NCBI RefSeq assembly: GCF_014201095.1
Contig: NZ_JACHDN010000001.1
Span: 1,736,001-1,800,000 of the forward strand
Reading direction: 5' to 3'
DNA: 64,000 nucleotides
DNA from: Cellulomonas hominis
GTDB lineage: Bacteria > Actinomycetota > Actinomycetes > Actinomycetales > Cellulomonadaceae
The notes under the pieces: model-generated
Databases searched by the model: none
Told to the model about the DNA's origin: nothing
What the model saw: only the letters and a program-made list of their open reading frames with translations
Program-made: the position numbers and the translations under genes
Shown here: in pieces, positions 1 to 8,961 of the stretch
Layout: each line of letters starts with the position of its first letter
Position numbering within the stretch: position 1 is the stretch's first letter

Positions 1-6
1 GCGTCC

Positions 7-966
7 GTGGCTAAGCGCACGTCACCGAAGAGGACGGCTCACACCGTCGCGGCTCCTGAGGTGATCGAGTACCGGATCGCGACCTACCGGCCCAAGGGCG
101 TGATGACCTCCGAGCAGTGGGAGTCGATCGAGCCGAACGTGCGCGACGCTACTCGGCGGTTCGCTCCGAAGTCGCTGTCGGCCGTGTACCTGACGATGCG
201 TGCGGTCACGATGTTCTTCCTGTGGGCGACCGAGCAGCACCTGCCGCTGGACATCGAGCGACTGTTCGTCTCGGAGAACGTCGAGCGCTTCTCCGAGACC
301 GGGATGAACCACCTGGCGCAGCACTCCCGCGCCTCGTACCGGTCCGCGCTCCGCGGGATCGGCCGGACCATCACTAGGAAGGCGCCGTGGGCGCCCGAGC
401 CTGCACGTCTGAAGCGGACGACGCTCGCCGACCCCTACCCGCACAGGGACCTGGCGTGGCTGTGGGAGATCTGCCTCACGCAGCGTTCGGAGGTCCGCCG
501 CCGCGCCGGTGTCGCGACGATGGCGTTGTGCCATGGCGCCGGCCTGACCGGCGCGGAGTTCTCGACCTTGCACGGCTCGAGCGTCGAGATGGTCGACGGG
601 GTCGCCGTCGTCCACATCACCGGAGCTCACGCTCGGGACATCCCGGTGCTTCCGCAGTACGCGGACGAGCTCGTGCGTCTGTCCTTGGCCTACGTGGACG
701 GTCCGATGTTCTCCGACCGTGCACCGACGAGGAACTGGACGTCGGGCGTCCTTCAGTACCTGGAGGTCCCGGCCGGTGCACCCCGACTGGTCCCGTCGCG
801 GTTGAGGACCACGTGGATGGTGGCGCTGTCTACGGCGGGGGTGCGCATCTCTGAGCTGCAGCACCTGGCGGGAGTCAAGACCCTTAAGGGCTGGGAGGAC
901 TTCACCAGATTCGTCCCGCGCCGTGACGACGCGGTCCTGCGCCGGCTGATCGGTGGTGGCCTGTGA
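7..966 (+). CDS. Tyrosine-recombinase-like protein, catalytically degenerate (mobile-element partner)
   Basis: The 319-residue product has the two-domain layout of a tyrosine integrase: an N-terminal SAM-like core-binding region (about 35-125) and a C-terminal catalytic-like fold (about 145-305). The usual active-site positions are mostly lost. The first catalytic Arg of the 'GLRxxE' box is Thr181 (GLTGAEF), the His of HxLR is Ser264 (SRLR, with Arg267 kept), and the nucleophilic Tyr is Phe299 (WEDFTRF). It may therefore bind DNA without cutting it. The stop overlaps the start of the downstream transposase as GTGA, so the two are probably translated together. The GTG at 7 is the first start visible. 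The frame stays open to the window edge, so the gene could begin further left. Alternative: a decayed integrase of a larger island. Confidence 0.7.
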   Translation: MAKRTSPKRTAHTVAAPEVIEYRIATYRPKGVMTSEQWESIEPNVRDATRRFAPKSLSAVYLTMRAVTMFFLWATEQHLPLDIERLFVSENVERFSETGMNHLAQHSRASYRSALRGIGRTITRKAPWAPEPARLKRTTLADPYPHRDLAWLWEICLTQRSEVRRRAGVATMALCHGAGLTGAEFSTLHGSSVEMVDGVAVVHITGAHARDIPVLPQYADELVRLSLAYVDGPMFSDRAPTRNWTSGVLQYLEVPAGAPRLVPSRLRTTWMVALSTAGVRISELQHLAGVKTLKGWEDFTRFVPRRDDAVLRRLIGGGL

Positions 967-2897
967 CCGCCCCACTGCTGCTGCTTCCTCTGCCGAAGCA
1001 TGTCGTGGAGGCGTGCGACCTGTCCTTGGCGCAGGCCACGAAGGTCGCCGAGACGATCGTCGACGCCACCGGCCTTGCAGACGCGTTCGAGTTCTCCCTG
1101 ACCTCGCACACCGGGGCACCCCGGCGGGTGTCGTGGAGGACCCTGCTGGTCGTGTACGTCACCGCGGGGATCCGCGGCGGCGACATGCTCCTGACCCTGG
1201 TCCAGAAGACGGCCGCGGAGATGCTGCGCGACGGCCTGTTGCCGGCGAAGGTCTCGTACTGCCAGCTGTGGGACAACCTGGACCACTTCACGACCGCACT
1301 GGACGCCGGCTACGTGGTGTCCGCTCACACTCACGAGCTCGAGGTGAACAAGACCACCGGCGAGGTCACCGACTGCCCGAACGGCTGCACCGGTGGCCGG
1401 CCCATCACCCGCGAACTGTTCTCCGCTCTGCTGCTGCAGGCGTCCGCGTTCCCCGCCGGGATGACCGTCAACACGACGGTGTTCGCCCTGGACTCCACCG
1501 ACAAGGAGACGTGGGCGGCCCGTAAGTCGTGGGCCAAGGTCCCCGATATCGACCAGTCCTCCGGTGCGGTGCGCCCCGAGGACGAGGGCGAGAAGGTCAG
1601 CTCCCAGGACTCGTTCACCACTCCGGGGTGGCCCCGCCTCGGGCACGACGGCCGCGCTCAGCACTCGGGAGACTTGGACGCCCGCAGCGGGTACGTGTCG
1701 GGTAAGAACATGCGCCGCAAGGGCGTGTTCATCGGTTTCGACGAGCACGTCGGCACGCAGGTCCCGGAGTTCGGTGACCCGGAGACCCCGCACGTGGCGC
1801 TGACGCTGGTGACTGCACCGGCCGGGTCGGACAAGGCCGCTGCAGGCATCCTGGCGGTCGACGCGCTCCGCGCCGTCGGTTACGACGTCAAGGAGCTGCT
1901 GTCGGACCGCGGGTACACGTACCTGGACGCCGAGAAGTGGGCGAACGCCCTGCGCGCCCGCGACATCTCCCAGACCTTCGACCTGCACAAGAACCAGCGT
2001 GGCGTCCACCCCGGCCCCACCATGGGGACCATCTGGGTTGACGGCGGACTGTTCACCGACGCACTGCCGGAGCATCTGCGCGATCTGCCCGGGTTCAAGC
2101 TGGGCCTGACCGTCGAGGAGAAGATCGCGCTGCAGGCCCGGTACGACGAACGCCTCCCGTACGCGTTCTCCCCGTACGGGGAGCTCAAGCCCACCGGCCG
2201 CCGCTGGCGTGGCCCGACGTGGATGCGCTGGCTTCGCTGCCCGAACGACCCGGAGTCGATGCGTCTGCCGTACGACCGCCCGACGACGAACTGCAAGCCG
2301 GCGTACACCGACCCGGTCACGGGCAAGCGGGTCGTCCCGTGCGGGTGTCACAAGACCGTCACCGTGTCGTTCGACGAGTACGCCCGGGAACGCCAGCCGC
2401 TGCTGTACGGCACGACGACGTGGGCCGCGTCGTACGGTCGACGCACCGCGATCGAAGCGTTCAACTCCGAGATCCGCACCCACCGCGGCATGAACTTCCG
2501 CCGCGACTGGTGCCGGGTCCGCGGCGCCGCCCGCACTCACGCCCTGGTGACGTTCGGTCTCGTCGGTGTGAACGTCCGTCTTCTGCGCGACTGGTACACG
2601 ACCCGCGGGCAGGCCGACCCGTGGATGGTCGCGATCGGCGACACGTCCGACCCGGACTTCTCCTTGGTGCACGCTCGCCGCACCGCGAAGCCTCGGGGCA
2701 CGGCCTTGCACGTGCGGGTCACGACCGGTGACATCCCTCGCCGCACCGAACCTCGCCCCCGGTACCCGTTCGTGCCCAAGCACCTGCGGCCCAAGCACCT
2801 GCACGCGACCGCGGACGCCGCCGCCGCGGCCGAGTCCGACAGCGTAGGCACCGCCCGCGACGCCGACGACCACGCCCCACCGCACCAGCCCGGCTAG
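963..2897 (+). CDS. DDE-type transposase with zinc-binding region
   Basis: A 644-residue protein with the spacing of an RNase H-fold DDE transposase. Candidate catalytic residues are Asp177 (FALDSTD), Asp315 (LLSDRGY) and Glu498 (RTAIEAFNSE). The block around Glu498 reads like the C-terminal signature of IS1182/IS5-like transposases. Between the second Asp and the Glu is a Cys/His-rich insert (RCPND near 426, TNCK near 444, PCGCHK near 460) that probably binds zinc. An earlier DCPNGC motif lies near 138-142. The start GTG at 963 overlaps the stop of the preceding recombinase-like gene. The C-terminal 90 residues are basic and low in complexity. No terminal inverted repeats could be assigned because the left end is outside the window. 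It reads as intact, without frameshift. Confidence 0.75.
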   Translation: MTAPLLLLPLPKHVVEACDLSLAQATKVAETIVDATGLADAFEFSLTSHTGAPRRVSWRTLLVVYVTAGIRGGDMLLTLVQKTAAEMLRDGLLPAKVSYCQLWDNLDHFTTALDAGYVVSAHTHELEVNKTTGEVTDCPNGCTGGRPITRELFSALLLQASAFPAGMTVNTTVFALDSTDKETWAARKSWAKVPDIDQSSGAVRPEDEGEKVSSQDSFTTPGWPRLGHDGRAQHSGDLDARSGYVSGKNMRRKGVFIGFDEHVGTQVPEFGDPETPHVALTLVTAPAGSDKAAAGILAVDALRAVGYDVKELLSDRGYTYLDAEKWANALRARDISQTFDLHKNQRGVHPGPTMGTIWVDGGLFTDALPEHLRDLPGFKLGLTVEEKIALQARYDERLPYAFSPYGELKPTGRRWRGPTWMRWLRCPNDPESMRLPYDRPTTNCKPAYTDPVTGKRVVPCGCHKTVTVSFDEYARERQPLLYGTTTWAASYGRRTAIEAFNSEIRTHRGMNFRRDWCRVRGAARTHALVTFGLVGVNVRLLRDWYTTRGQADPWMVAIGDTSDPDFSLVHARRTAKPRGTALHVRVTTGDIPRRTEPRPRYPFVPKHLRPKHLHATADAAAAAESDSVGTARDADDHAPPHQPG

Positions 2898-2950
2898 ACC
2901 CAGAGGCGGGCGCCCCCGCCCGCACGAACTGAACAGCACCAGCCGCACAG

Positions 2951-2975
2951 CCCGCTGACCGACCCGGTCAGCGGG
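2951..2975 (+). terminator. Hairpin downstream of transposase
   Basis: A perfect 10-bp stem (CCCGCTGACC at 2951-2960, GGTCAGCGGG at 2966-2975) with a 5-nt loop, followed by CCCTTC. It lies 53 bp after the transposase stop. It has little of a T tract, so it may be a factor-independent terminator, or part of the element end. Confidence 0.5.
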
Positions 2976-3074
2976 CCCTTCGGCGTACCCGCGAGCGCCA
3001 ACCCGAGCTCACCAACCACCAGCTCCAGCACCCCAGTGTGCTAGCGAAACCGCAGGTCAGACCGACAAACGAAG

Positions 3075-3107
3075 AACCCCCGGCCGGAGACTCTCCGACC
3101 GGGGGTT
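3075..3107 (-). terminator. Rho-independent terminator of tRNA-Leu
   Basis: A 9-bp perfect outer stem (AACCCCCGG at 3075-3083 with CCGGGGGTT at 3099-3107) and a further partial stem inside. Read on the minus strand it is followed by a T-rich run (TTCTTCGTTTGT). It lies about 40 bp past the mature 3' end of the tRNA-Leu gene. Confidence 0.75.
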
Positions 3108-3147
3108 ACCCGAACTGCTCTGCCTGTCCTAGACGAACAAGCCACTG

Positions 3148-3230
3148 TGCGCGAGGGGGGATTTGAACCCCCACGCCCTTTCGGACACTGGCACCTGAAG
3201 CCAGCGCGTCTGCCGTTCCGCCACTCGCGC
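3148..3230 (-). tRNA. tRNA-Leu(CAG)
   Basis: The minus strand folds as a class II tRNA of 83 nt: acceptor stem GCGCGAG/CUCGCGC with discriminator A, anticodon stem CUGGC/GCCAG enclosing loop UUCAGGU (anticodon CAG), a variable arm, and a T arm GGGGG-UUCAAAU-CCCCC. CCA is not encoded. A tRNA-Leu gene in this place, divergent from fhaA, is also found in mycobacteria. The 245 bp between it and fhaA show no other gene. The 3' end faces the transposase pair, which is the usual side for integrative elements. Confidence 0.95.
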
Positions 3231-3476
3231 GCCGCAGAAGACTAACACGACCGCGACCCCCCTCCGGACCACCCCCCGACGCCCCCACGCGGAGCCCGCC
3301 GACGACCCCGCGCACACCGGACCGTCACCTCCCGCGCAGCCCTTTCACCAGGTCCCCGCCCGCCGCGCGCCGCCAGGAACGGCCCGGTCACGGTTCGCAT
3401 GGCTACGATTCAGGCAGAATGTCGGGCGCCGTCCGGTGACCGGCGGCAGACGCGTGCGGTGAGGGAGGTGGTGGGC

Positions 3477-4190
3477 GTGGGCATCCTCGACCGGTTCGAG
3501 CACGGTGTGGAGCGCGTCGTGAACACCGCGTTCGCCAAGGCCTTCCGCAGCGAGGTGAAGCCCGTCGAGCTGGCGAGCGCCCTGCGCCGCGAGGTCGACG
3601 ACCGGGCGGCCGTCGTCGGCCGCGACCGGACGGTGGTGCCGAACGAGTTCACGCTGGAGCTGTCCCCGGGCGACTACGACCAGGTCGAGGCCTGGGGCGC
3701 GGAGGCCCTGGCGGACGAGCTCGCGGCGAACGTGACGGAGCACGCGACCGGGCAGCGGTACGCGTTCGTCGGCCCGGTGACGGTGGCGTTCCACGAGTAC
3801 GAGGACCTGGAGACCGGCCGGTTCCGCGTGAAGTCGGCGACGGTGCGCGGCGCGGCCGCCCCGGCGACGTCGGCGGCACCGAGCCCGCGGCACCCGCTGA
3901 TCGACATCGACGGGCAGCGCTACCTGCTGACCGGGCCGGTGACGGTGATCGGGCGAGGTTCCGAGGCGGACATCGTGGTCGACGACCCGGGCGTCTCGCG
4001 CCGGCACCTGGAGATCCGGGTGTCGTCCCAGGGCGTCGTGGCGTCCGACCTCGGGTCGACGAACGGGCTGTTCGTCGAGGGTCACCAGGTCCCGGCGGCG
4101 ACACTCCTGGACGGGAACACCCTGACGATCGGGCGGACCCGCATCATGTTCTGGACGGGCGACGGCGACGGACAGGACCTGGACGAGTGA
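3477..4190 (+). CDS. fhaA: FhaA, FHA-domain protein with DUF3662
   Basis: A 237-residue cytoplasmic phosphothreonine-binding adaptor. The N-terminal 120 residues are the DUF3662 domain (opening GILDRFEHGVERVV). The C-terminal FHA domain (about 158-224) keeps IGRGSEADIVVDD, SRRHLEI and GSTNG, the loops that contact phospho-Thr. The GTG at 3477 is chosen because it gives the family N-terminus and has GGGAGG 8 bp upstream. Longer in-frame starts add unrelated residues. In mycobacteria FhaA is phosphorylated by PknB and binds the MviN pseudokinase domain. A separate pseudokinase gene at 45700-48570 could be its partner here. It is the first gene of the fha-pst-rod-pbp-pkn operon. Confidence 0.93.
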   Translation: MGILDRFEHGVERVVNTAFAKAFRSEVKPVELASALRREVDDRAAVVGRDRTVVPNEFTLELSPGDYDQVEAWGAEALADELAANVTEHATGQRYAFVGPVTVAFHEYEDLETGRFRVKSATVRGAAAPATSAAPSPRHPLIDIDGQRYLLTGPVTVIGRGSEADIVVDDPGVSRRHLEIRVSSQGVVASDLGSTNGLFVEGHQVPAATLLDGNTLTIGRTRIMFWTGDGDGQDLDE

Positions 4191-4211
4191 GCGGCTCCAC
4201 GAACGGCACGC

Positions 4212-4706
4212 ATGAGTGAGCTGACGGTCACCCTGCTGCGGCTGGGCTACCTCGTGCTCCTGTGGGCCTTCGTGCTGTCCGCGATCGGCGTCCTGCGCCG
4301 CGACCTGTACGGGACCCGGATCACCAACCGGCGCCGCGGCACCCCCGCGCCGGCCGCCCCGGGCGCCACGCCGGGGGCACCCGCGCCCGAGCGCCCCCGG
4401 TCGGCCCGGCGCGCCGGCCCGACCCGCCTCGTCGTGACCGAGGGCCCGCTGCGCGGGACGACGCTGCCGCTCGGGGCGTCCGCGGTGCTGATCGGTCGTG
4501 CGCCGTCCTGCACGCTGGTCCTCGACGACGACTACTCCTCCTCGCGGCACGCGCGCGTGTTCCCGGAGGGCGACCAGTGGCTGGTGGAGGACATGGGCTC
4601 CACGAACGGCACCTTCCTGGACGACCAGAAGGTCACCGGTCCGGCGCCCGTGCGTCCCGGCGCGCAGATCCGCATCGGCCAGAGCGTCCTCGAGCTGCAG
4701 GGGTAG
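4212..4706 (+). CDS. fhaB: FhaB (FipA-like), membrane-anchored FHA protein
   Basis: A 164-residue protein with one N-terminal membrane segment (about 5-28, rich in Leu/Val), a Pro/Ala/Arg-rich linker (35-70), and a C-terminal FHA domain carrying LIGRAPSCTLVLDD, SSRHAR and GSTNGTFLDD. The FHA side faces the cytoplasm. In mycobacteria the orthologue links PknA phosphorylation to FtsZ/FtsQ at the septum. It starts 21 bp after fhaA and ends 9 bp before pstP, so it is transcribed with them. Confidence 0.93.
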   Translation: MSELTVTLLRLGYLVLLWAFVLSAIGVLRRDLYGTRITNRRRGTPAPAAPGATPGAPAPERPRSARRAGPTRLVVTEGPLRGTTLPLGASAVLIGRAPSCTLVLDDDYSSSRHARVFPEGDQWLVEDMGSTNGTFLDDQKVTGPAPVRPGAQIRIGQSVLELQG

Positions 4707-4715
4707 CGGGGGATC

Positions 4716-6029
4716 GTGAGCATCGCGCTGCGCTACGCCGCCCGGTCCGACGTGGGGCTGGTCCGGTCCAACAACCAGGACTCGGCCTACGCCGGTCCGC
4801 ACCTGCTCGTCGTCGCGGACGGCATGGGCGGGCACGCCGGCGGCGACGTGGCGTCCTCGGTGGCGATCGCCGCGCTGGCTCCCCTCGACGGGGAGTCGCA
4901 CGGGCCCGACGACGCGCTGGACGAGCTGGAGCGCGCGCTGGAGGAGGCCCGCGAGGAGATCATCACCCGCTCGGAGACGAACCCCGAGCTGGCGGGCATG
5001 GGCACGACGGTGACCGCCATCCTGCGGGCCGGCAACAAGCTCGCGATGGTGCACCTCGGCGACTCCCGCGGCTACCTGCTCCGCGAGGGCGTGCTCACGC
5101 AGGTCACCACGGACCACACCTTCGTCCAGCACCTGGTCAACACGGGGAAGATCACCCCGGAGGAGGCCGAGCACCACCCGCAGCGCTCGGTCGTCATGCG
5201 GGTGCTCGGCGACTTCGACGCGGACATCGCGCCCGACCTGTCCGTGCGCGAGGCCCGGCCGGGCGACCGCTGGCTGCTCTGCTCCGACGGGCTGTCCGGC
5301 TTCGTCAGCGGCGACACGATCGCGCAGACCCTGCACGAGATCGCCGACGTCGACACCTGCGCCGAGCGCCTGGTCCAGCTCGCCCTGCGCGCCGGGGGCG
5401 GTGACAACGTCACGGTGGTCGTCGCGGACGTGCTCGAGCTCGACCAGGTCCGCGACGGCGCCGGCCCGCGCACGAACGCCGTCGTCGTCGGGTCCGCCGC
5501 CATCTCCCGCAACCGGCCGACGTCCGCGCAGGACGGCCCCGCCGCCCGCGCCGCCGAGCTCTCCCGCCAGGCTGCCGCCAGCACCCCGGGCGCCGGCGTG
5601 CCCGAGGTCGAGGCCGACGACGAGGACGAGGACGCCGACGAGCGCCGCGCCCGCCGGCGCCGGCGCACCCGCGGCGTGCTGCTGACCCTGCTCGCCGTGC
5701 TGGTCCTCGCCGCCGGGGCGTTCGGCTTCTACCGGTGGACCCAGACGCAGTACTTCGTCGGCGTCGACGGCGAGGTCGTGGCGATCTACCGCGGCATCCC
5801 GCAGTCCGTCGGGCCGATCGCGCTGTCCGAGGTGGTCGAGACGACCGACGTGGCCGTCGACGACCTGCCGGAGTTCGTGCGGAACCGCGTCGAGCAGACG
5901 ATCCACACCGCCTCCCTCGCGGACGCCCGGGACCGGGTGGACGCGCTGGTCGAGGACGCCGCCGAGGCCGGCGCCACCCCCACCCCCCGTCCCACGCCCA
6001 CCCCGACGACGACCACGGCGGCGCCCTGA
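4716..6029 (+). CDS. pstP: PstP, PP2C-type Ser/Thr protein phosphatase
   Basis: A 437-residue membrane-anchored phosphatase that dephosphorylates PknA/PknB and their targets. The catalytic PP2C domain (about 5-235) shows the metal-binding motifs VADGMGGHAGGD, MGTTVTA, LGDSRGYL, SDGLSG and GGDNVTVVV. An acidic/basic linker leads to one membrane span (about 326-346). A short extracellular domain follows, ending in a Pro/Thr-rich tail. The GTG start is preceded by GGGGG. The stop TGA shares its last base with the ATG of rodA (TGATG), so the two are coupled. Confidence 0.94.
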   Translation: MSIALRYAARSDVGLVRSNNQDSAYAGPHLLVVADGMGGHAGGDVASSVAIAALAPLDGESHGPDDALDELERALEEAREEIITRSETNPELAGMGTTVTAILRAGNKLAMVHLGDSRGYLLREGVLTQVTTDHTFVQHLVNTGKITPEEAEHHPQRSVVMRVLGDFDADIAPDLSVREARPGDRWLLCSDGLSGFVSGDTIAQTLHEIADVDTCAERLVQLALRAGGGDNVTVVVADVLELDQVRDGAGPRTNAVVVGSAAISRNRPTSAQDGPAARAAELSRQAAASTPGAGVPEVEADDEDEDADERRARRRRRTRGVLLTLLAVLVLAAGAFGFYRWTQTQYFVGVDGEVVAIYRGIPQSVGPIALSEVVETTDVAVDDLPEFVRNRVEQTIHTASLADARDRVDALVEDAAEAGATPTPRPTPTPTTTTAAP

Positions 6030-7507
6030 TGGCGACCGTCGAGGCGCACCGCGTGCGCGCCGGCCGCGGGACCGAGCTGGGCCTGATCGTCCTGGCGCTG
6101 GCCATCGCGATCGCCGCGTACGCGCTGGTCGGGCTGGGCGCCACCGACGAGCTGCCCGCCGACGTGCTCGGCTACGGCGCCGGCATGGCGGGCCTGGCTC
6201 TCGTCGTGCACCTGGTGCTGCGCTGGCGCGCCCCGTACGCGGACCCGGTGATCCTGCCGGTCGTCATCGCCCTGAACGGCATCGGGCTGGCGATGATCTA
6301 CCGGATCGACCTGGCCCGGGAGGCCCGCGGCGGCACCGAGATGTTCGCCGGCAAGCAGCTCGCGTGGTCGGCGATCTCCGTGGTCCTGGCGTGCGCCGTG
6401 CTCGTCGTGCTGCGCGACCACCGCACGCTGCGCCGCTACACGTACACCGCGATGGTGGCCGGCCTCGTGCTGCTGGTCCTGCCGCTGATCCCGGGCCTCG
6501 GCGTCGAGATCAACGGCGCGCGCATCTGGATCCGGGCGCTCGGCTTCTCCCTGCAGCCCGCGGAGCTCGCGAAGATCTGCCTGGCGGTGTTCTTCGCCGG
6601 GTACCTGGTCACGCACCGCGACACGCTCGCGCTGGCCGGGCCGAAGGTGCTCGGGCTGCAGCTCCCCCGGCTGCGGGACTTCGGGCCGATCCTCGTCGTC
6701 TGGGCCGCGTCGATCGCCGTCCTGGTGTTCCAGAAGGACCTCGGCACGTCCCTGCTGCTGTTCGGCCTGTTCGTCGCGATGCTCTACGTCGCCACCGAGC
6801 GGCTGTCCTGGATCATCATCGGCCTGCTGATGTTCGCGGGCGGCGTGGCGTTCGCGACGGCGACGTTCGGGCACGTGGCCGCCCGGTTCCTCATCTGGCT
6901 GCACGCCCTCGACCAGGACGTCTTCGACCGCGCGCCCGGCGGCTCGGGCCAGCTCGTCCGGGGGCTGTTCGGCCTGGCCAGCGGCGGGCTGTTCGGCACC
7001 GGGTGGGGTCAGGGACGCCCGGACCTCGTGCCGTTCGCCGAGTCGGACTTCATCATCGCGTCGCTCGGCGAGGAGCTCGGGCTGACCGGCCTGATGGCGA
7101 CCCTCGTGCTCTACCTGGTGCTGTGCCAGCGCGGCCTGCGCACCGCCATCGGCGTCCGGGACGGGTTCGGCAAGCTGCTCGCCGCCGGCCTGGCCTTCGT
7201 CATCGCGTTCCAGTGCTTCGTCGTGGTCGGCGGCATCACCCGGATCATCCCGCTGACCGGCCTCACCACGCCGTTCCTCGCGTACGGCGGCTCGTCCCTG
7301 CTCGCGAACTGGATCGTCGCGGCCCTGCTGCTCCGGATCTCCGACGACGCGCGCCGCCCGGCACCCGAGGTCAGGGGGCCGCTGCTCAGCACGCCCGCCG
7401 GCGGGCTCGCGCTCGACGGATCCGGCCCCGCGCCCGCCCGCGGCGCGGAGCCGGACGACCGGCCCACCGAGCGGCTCCGCCGCACGACGGGGGGTGGCCG
7501 CCCGTGA
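6029..7507 (+). CDS. rodA: RodA/FtsW-family peptidoglycan glycosyltransferase
   Basis: A 492-residue SEDS polymerase with about 11-12 membrane segments. It polymerises lipid II in partnership with the class B PBP encoded next to it. Recognisable family blocks are the re-entrant AELAKICLAVFFAGY segment, the QKDLGTSLLLFGLF block and the late GGITRIIPLTGLTTPFLAYGG block. The start ATG overlaps the pstP stop and gives a hydrophobic N-terminus at the expected distance. The C-terminal 50 residues are a Pro/Arg-rich cytoplasmic tail. Its stop overlaps the GTG of pbpA. The pairing with pbpA and pknAB points to RodA (elongation) rather than septal FtsW. Confidence 0.94.
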   Translation: MATVEAHRVRAGRGTELGLIVLALAIAIAAYALVGLGATDELPADVLGYGAGMAGLALVVHLVLRWRAPYADPVILPVVIALNGIGLAMIYRIDLAREARGGTEMFAGKQLAWSAISVVLACAVLVVLRDHRTLRRYTYTAMVAGLVLLVLPLIPGLGVEINGARIWIRALGFSLQPAELAKICLAVFFAGYLVTHRDTLALAGPKVLGLQLPRLRDFGPILVVWAASIAVLVFQKDLGTSLLLFGLFVAMLYVATERLSWIIIGLLMFAGGVAFATATFGHVAARFLIWLHALDQDVFDRAPGGSGQLVRGLFGLASGGLFGTGWGQGRPDLVPFAESDFIIASLGEELGLTGLMATLVLYLVLCQRGLRTAIGVRDGFGKLLAAGLAFVIAFQCFVVVGGITRIIPLTGLTTPFLAYGGSSLLANWIVAALLLRISDDARRPAPEVRGPLLSTPAGGLALDGSGPAPARGAEPDDRPTERLRRTTGGGRP

Positions 7508-8961
7508 ACGCCGCGCTCCGCCGCCTGTCGACCGTCGTCCTCGTCATGTTCCTCGCTCTGCTCGTCGGCACCACCTGGGTGCAGTTCGGGCAGGCGTCCG
7601 CACTCAACAACGACCCGCGCAACGTCCGCACCCTGTACCGGGAGTACGGCAAGCCGCGGGGGCCGATCATCGTCGGCGGCCAGACGATCGCGCAGTCGAC
7701 GCCGGTGGACGACCCGTTCGGATACCAGCGCTCGTACCTGCAGCCCGAGCTGTACTCGACCGTCACGGGCTTCTACTCCGTGGTCAACGGCGGGACCCAG
7801 CTCGAGAAGTCCATGAACGACGTGCTGACCGGCCAGGCGGACTCGCTGTTCTGGACCCGCGTGCAGGACCTCATCACCGGCCGGCAGCCCCAGGGGTCGT
7901 CGATCGAGCTCACCCTGGACCCGGCGGCGCAGCAGGCGGCGCTCGACGCGCTCGGCGGGCAGCAGGGCGCGGTCGTCGCGATCGAGCCGTCGACCGGCAA
8001 GATCCTCGCGATGGTGTCGACGCCCGGCTTCGACCCGAACGCCCTGGCCACGCACGACACGACCGCGGCGAACACGGCGTACCAGCAGCTCCTCGCCGCC
8101 GACGGCGACCCGCTGATCAACGCCACGATCAACGAGAACTACCCGCCCGGGTCGACGTTCAAGCTGGTCACCGCCGCGGCCGCCCTCGAGTCCGGCAGCT
8201 ACACCCCGGAGTCCGTCATCGCCGCCCCCGACGTGCTGACCCTGCCGGGCACCCGCACCGACCTGCCGAACTTCGGCGGATCCTCCTGCGGCGCCGACCA
8301 GCAGACCACCCTCGCCGACGCGCTGCGGATCTCCTGCAACACCGCGTTCGCGCAGCTCGGGGTCGACCTCGGCGACGACGCGATCCGCGAGCAGGCCGAG
8401 CGGTTCGGCTTCGACTCCGGCGACCTCACGATCCCCATGGCGGTCTCCCGGTCGACGTTCCCCGCGGACCCGGACGCCGCCCAGACCGCGCTGTCCGCGA
8501 TCGGCCAGGAGTCGGTGCGCTCCACCCCGATCCAGATGGCCATGGTCTCCGCGGCGATCGCGAACGGCGGCACGCTCATGACGCCGTACCTGGTGCAGAC
8601 CGTCCGGACCGCGGACCTCGACGTGGTCAGCGAGGCAGAGCCGGTCGAGCTGTCCGACGCCGTCTCCGCGGGCACCGCGCAGGCGCTGACCGACATGATG
8701 GTGGGCGTCGTGGAGTCCGGGTCGGGCACCGCCGCGCAGATCTCGGGGGTGCAGGTCGCGGGCAAGACGGGCACCGCCCAGACCGGCCGCGAGGGCGAGG
8801 CGCCGCACGCCTGGTTCACGGGCTTCGCGCCGGCCACCGACCCGCAGGTCGCGGTGGCGGTCATCGTCGAGAACGGCGGGTCCGTCGGCTCCGAGGCGAC
8901 CGGCGGTCGTGTGGCCGCACCCATCGCGCGCGCCGTCATGCAGGCGGTGATCGGCCAGTGA
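7504..8961 (+). CDS. pbpA: PbpA, class B penicillin-binding protein (transpeptidase)
   Basis: A 485-residue D,D-transpeptidase. One N-terminal membrane anchor (about 9-27) is followed by a short dimerisation-like region and the transpeptidase domain, with all three active-site motifs: STFK (Ser217-Lys220), SCN (277-279) and KTG (421-423). The acyl-enzyme serine is Ser217. The GTG at 7504 overlaps the rodA stop by four bases. The downstream pknA start also overlaps the pbpA stop. It should cross-link the strands made by RodA during polar growth or division, and is a typical phosphorylation target of PknB-type kinases. Confidence 0.94.
   Translation: MNAALRRLSTVVLVMFLALLVGTTWVQFGQASALNNDPRNVRTLYREYGKPRGPIIVGGQTIAQSTPVDDPFGYQRSYLQPELYSTVTGFYSVVNGGTQLEKSMNDVLTGQADSLFWTRVQDLITGRQPQGSSIELTLDPAAQQAALDALGGQQGAVVAIEPSTGKILAMVSTPGFDPNALATHDTTAANTAYQQLLAADGDPLINATINENYPPGSTFKLVTAAAALESGSYTPESVIAAPDVLTLPGTRTDLPNFGGSSCGADQQTTLADALRISCNTAFAQLGVDLGDDAIREQAERFGFDSGDLTIPMAVSRSTFPADPDAAQTALSAIGQESVRSTPIQMAMVSAAIANGGTLMTPYLVQTVRTADLDVVSEAEPVELSDAVSAGTAQALTDMMVGVVESGSGTAAQISGVQVAGKTGTAQTGREGEAPHAWFTGFAPATDPQVAVAVIVENGGSVGSEATGGRVAAPIARAVMQAVIGQ

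Noticed and set aside
1..3147. A second copy of the tRNA-Leu 3' end as attL
   Set aside because: No match to the tRNA 3' sequence was found to the left of the tRNA gene within the window.
3399..3476. Longer FhaA N-terminus from an ATG at 3399
   Set aside because: The added 26 residues do not match the family, while GTG 3477 has a good ribosome-binding site and gives the GILDRF start.
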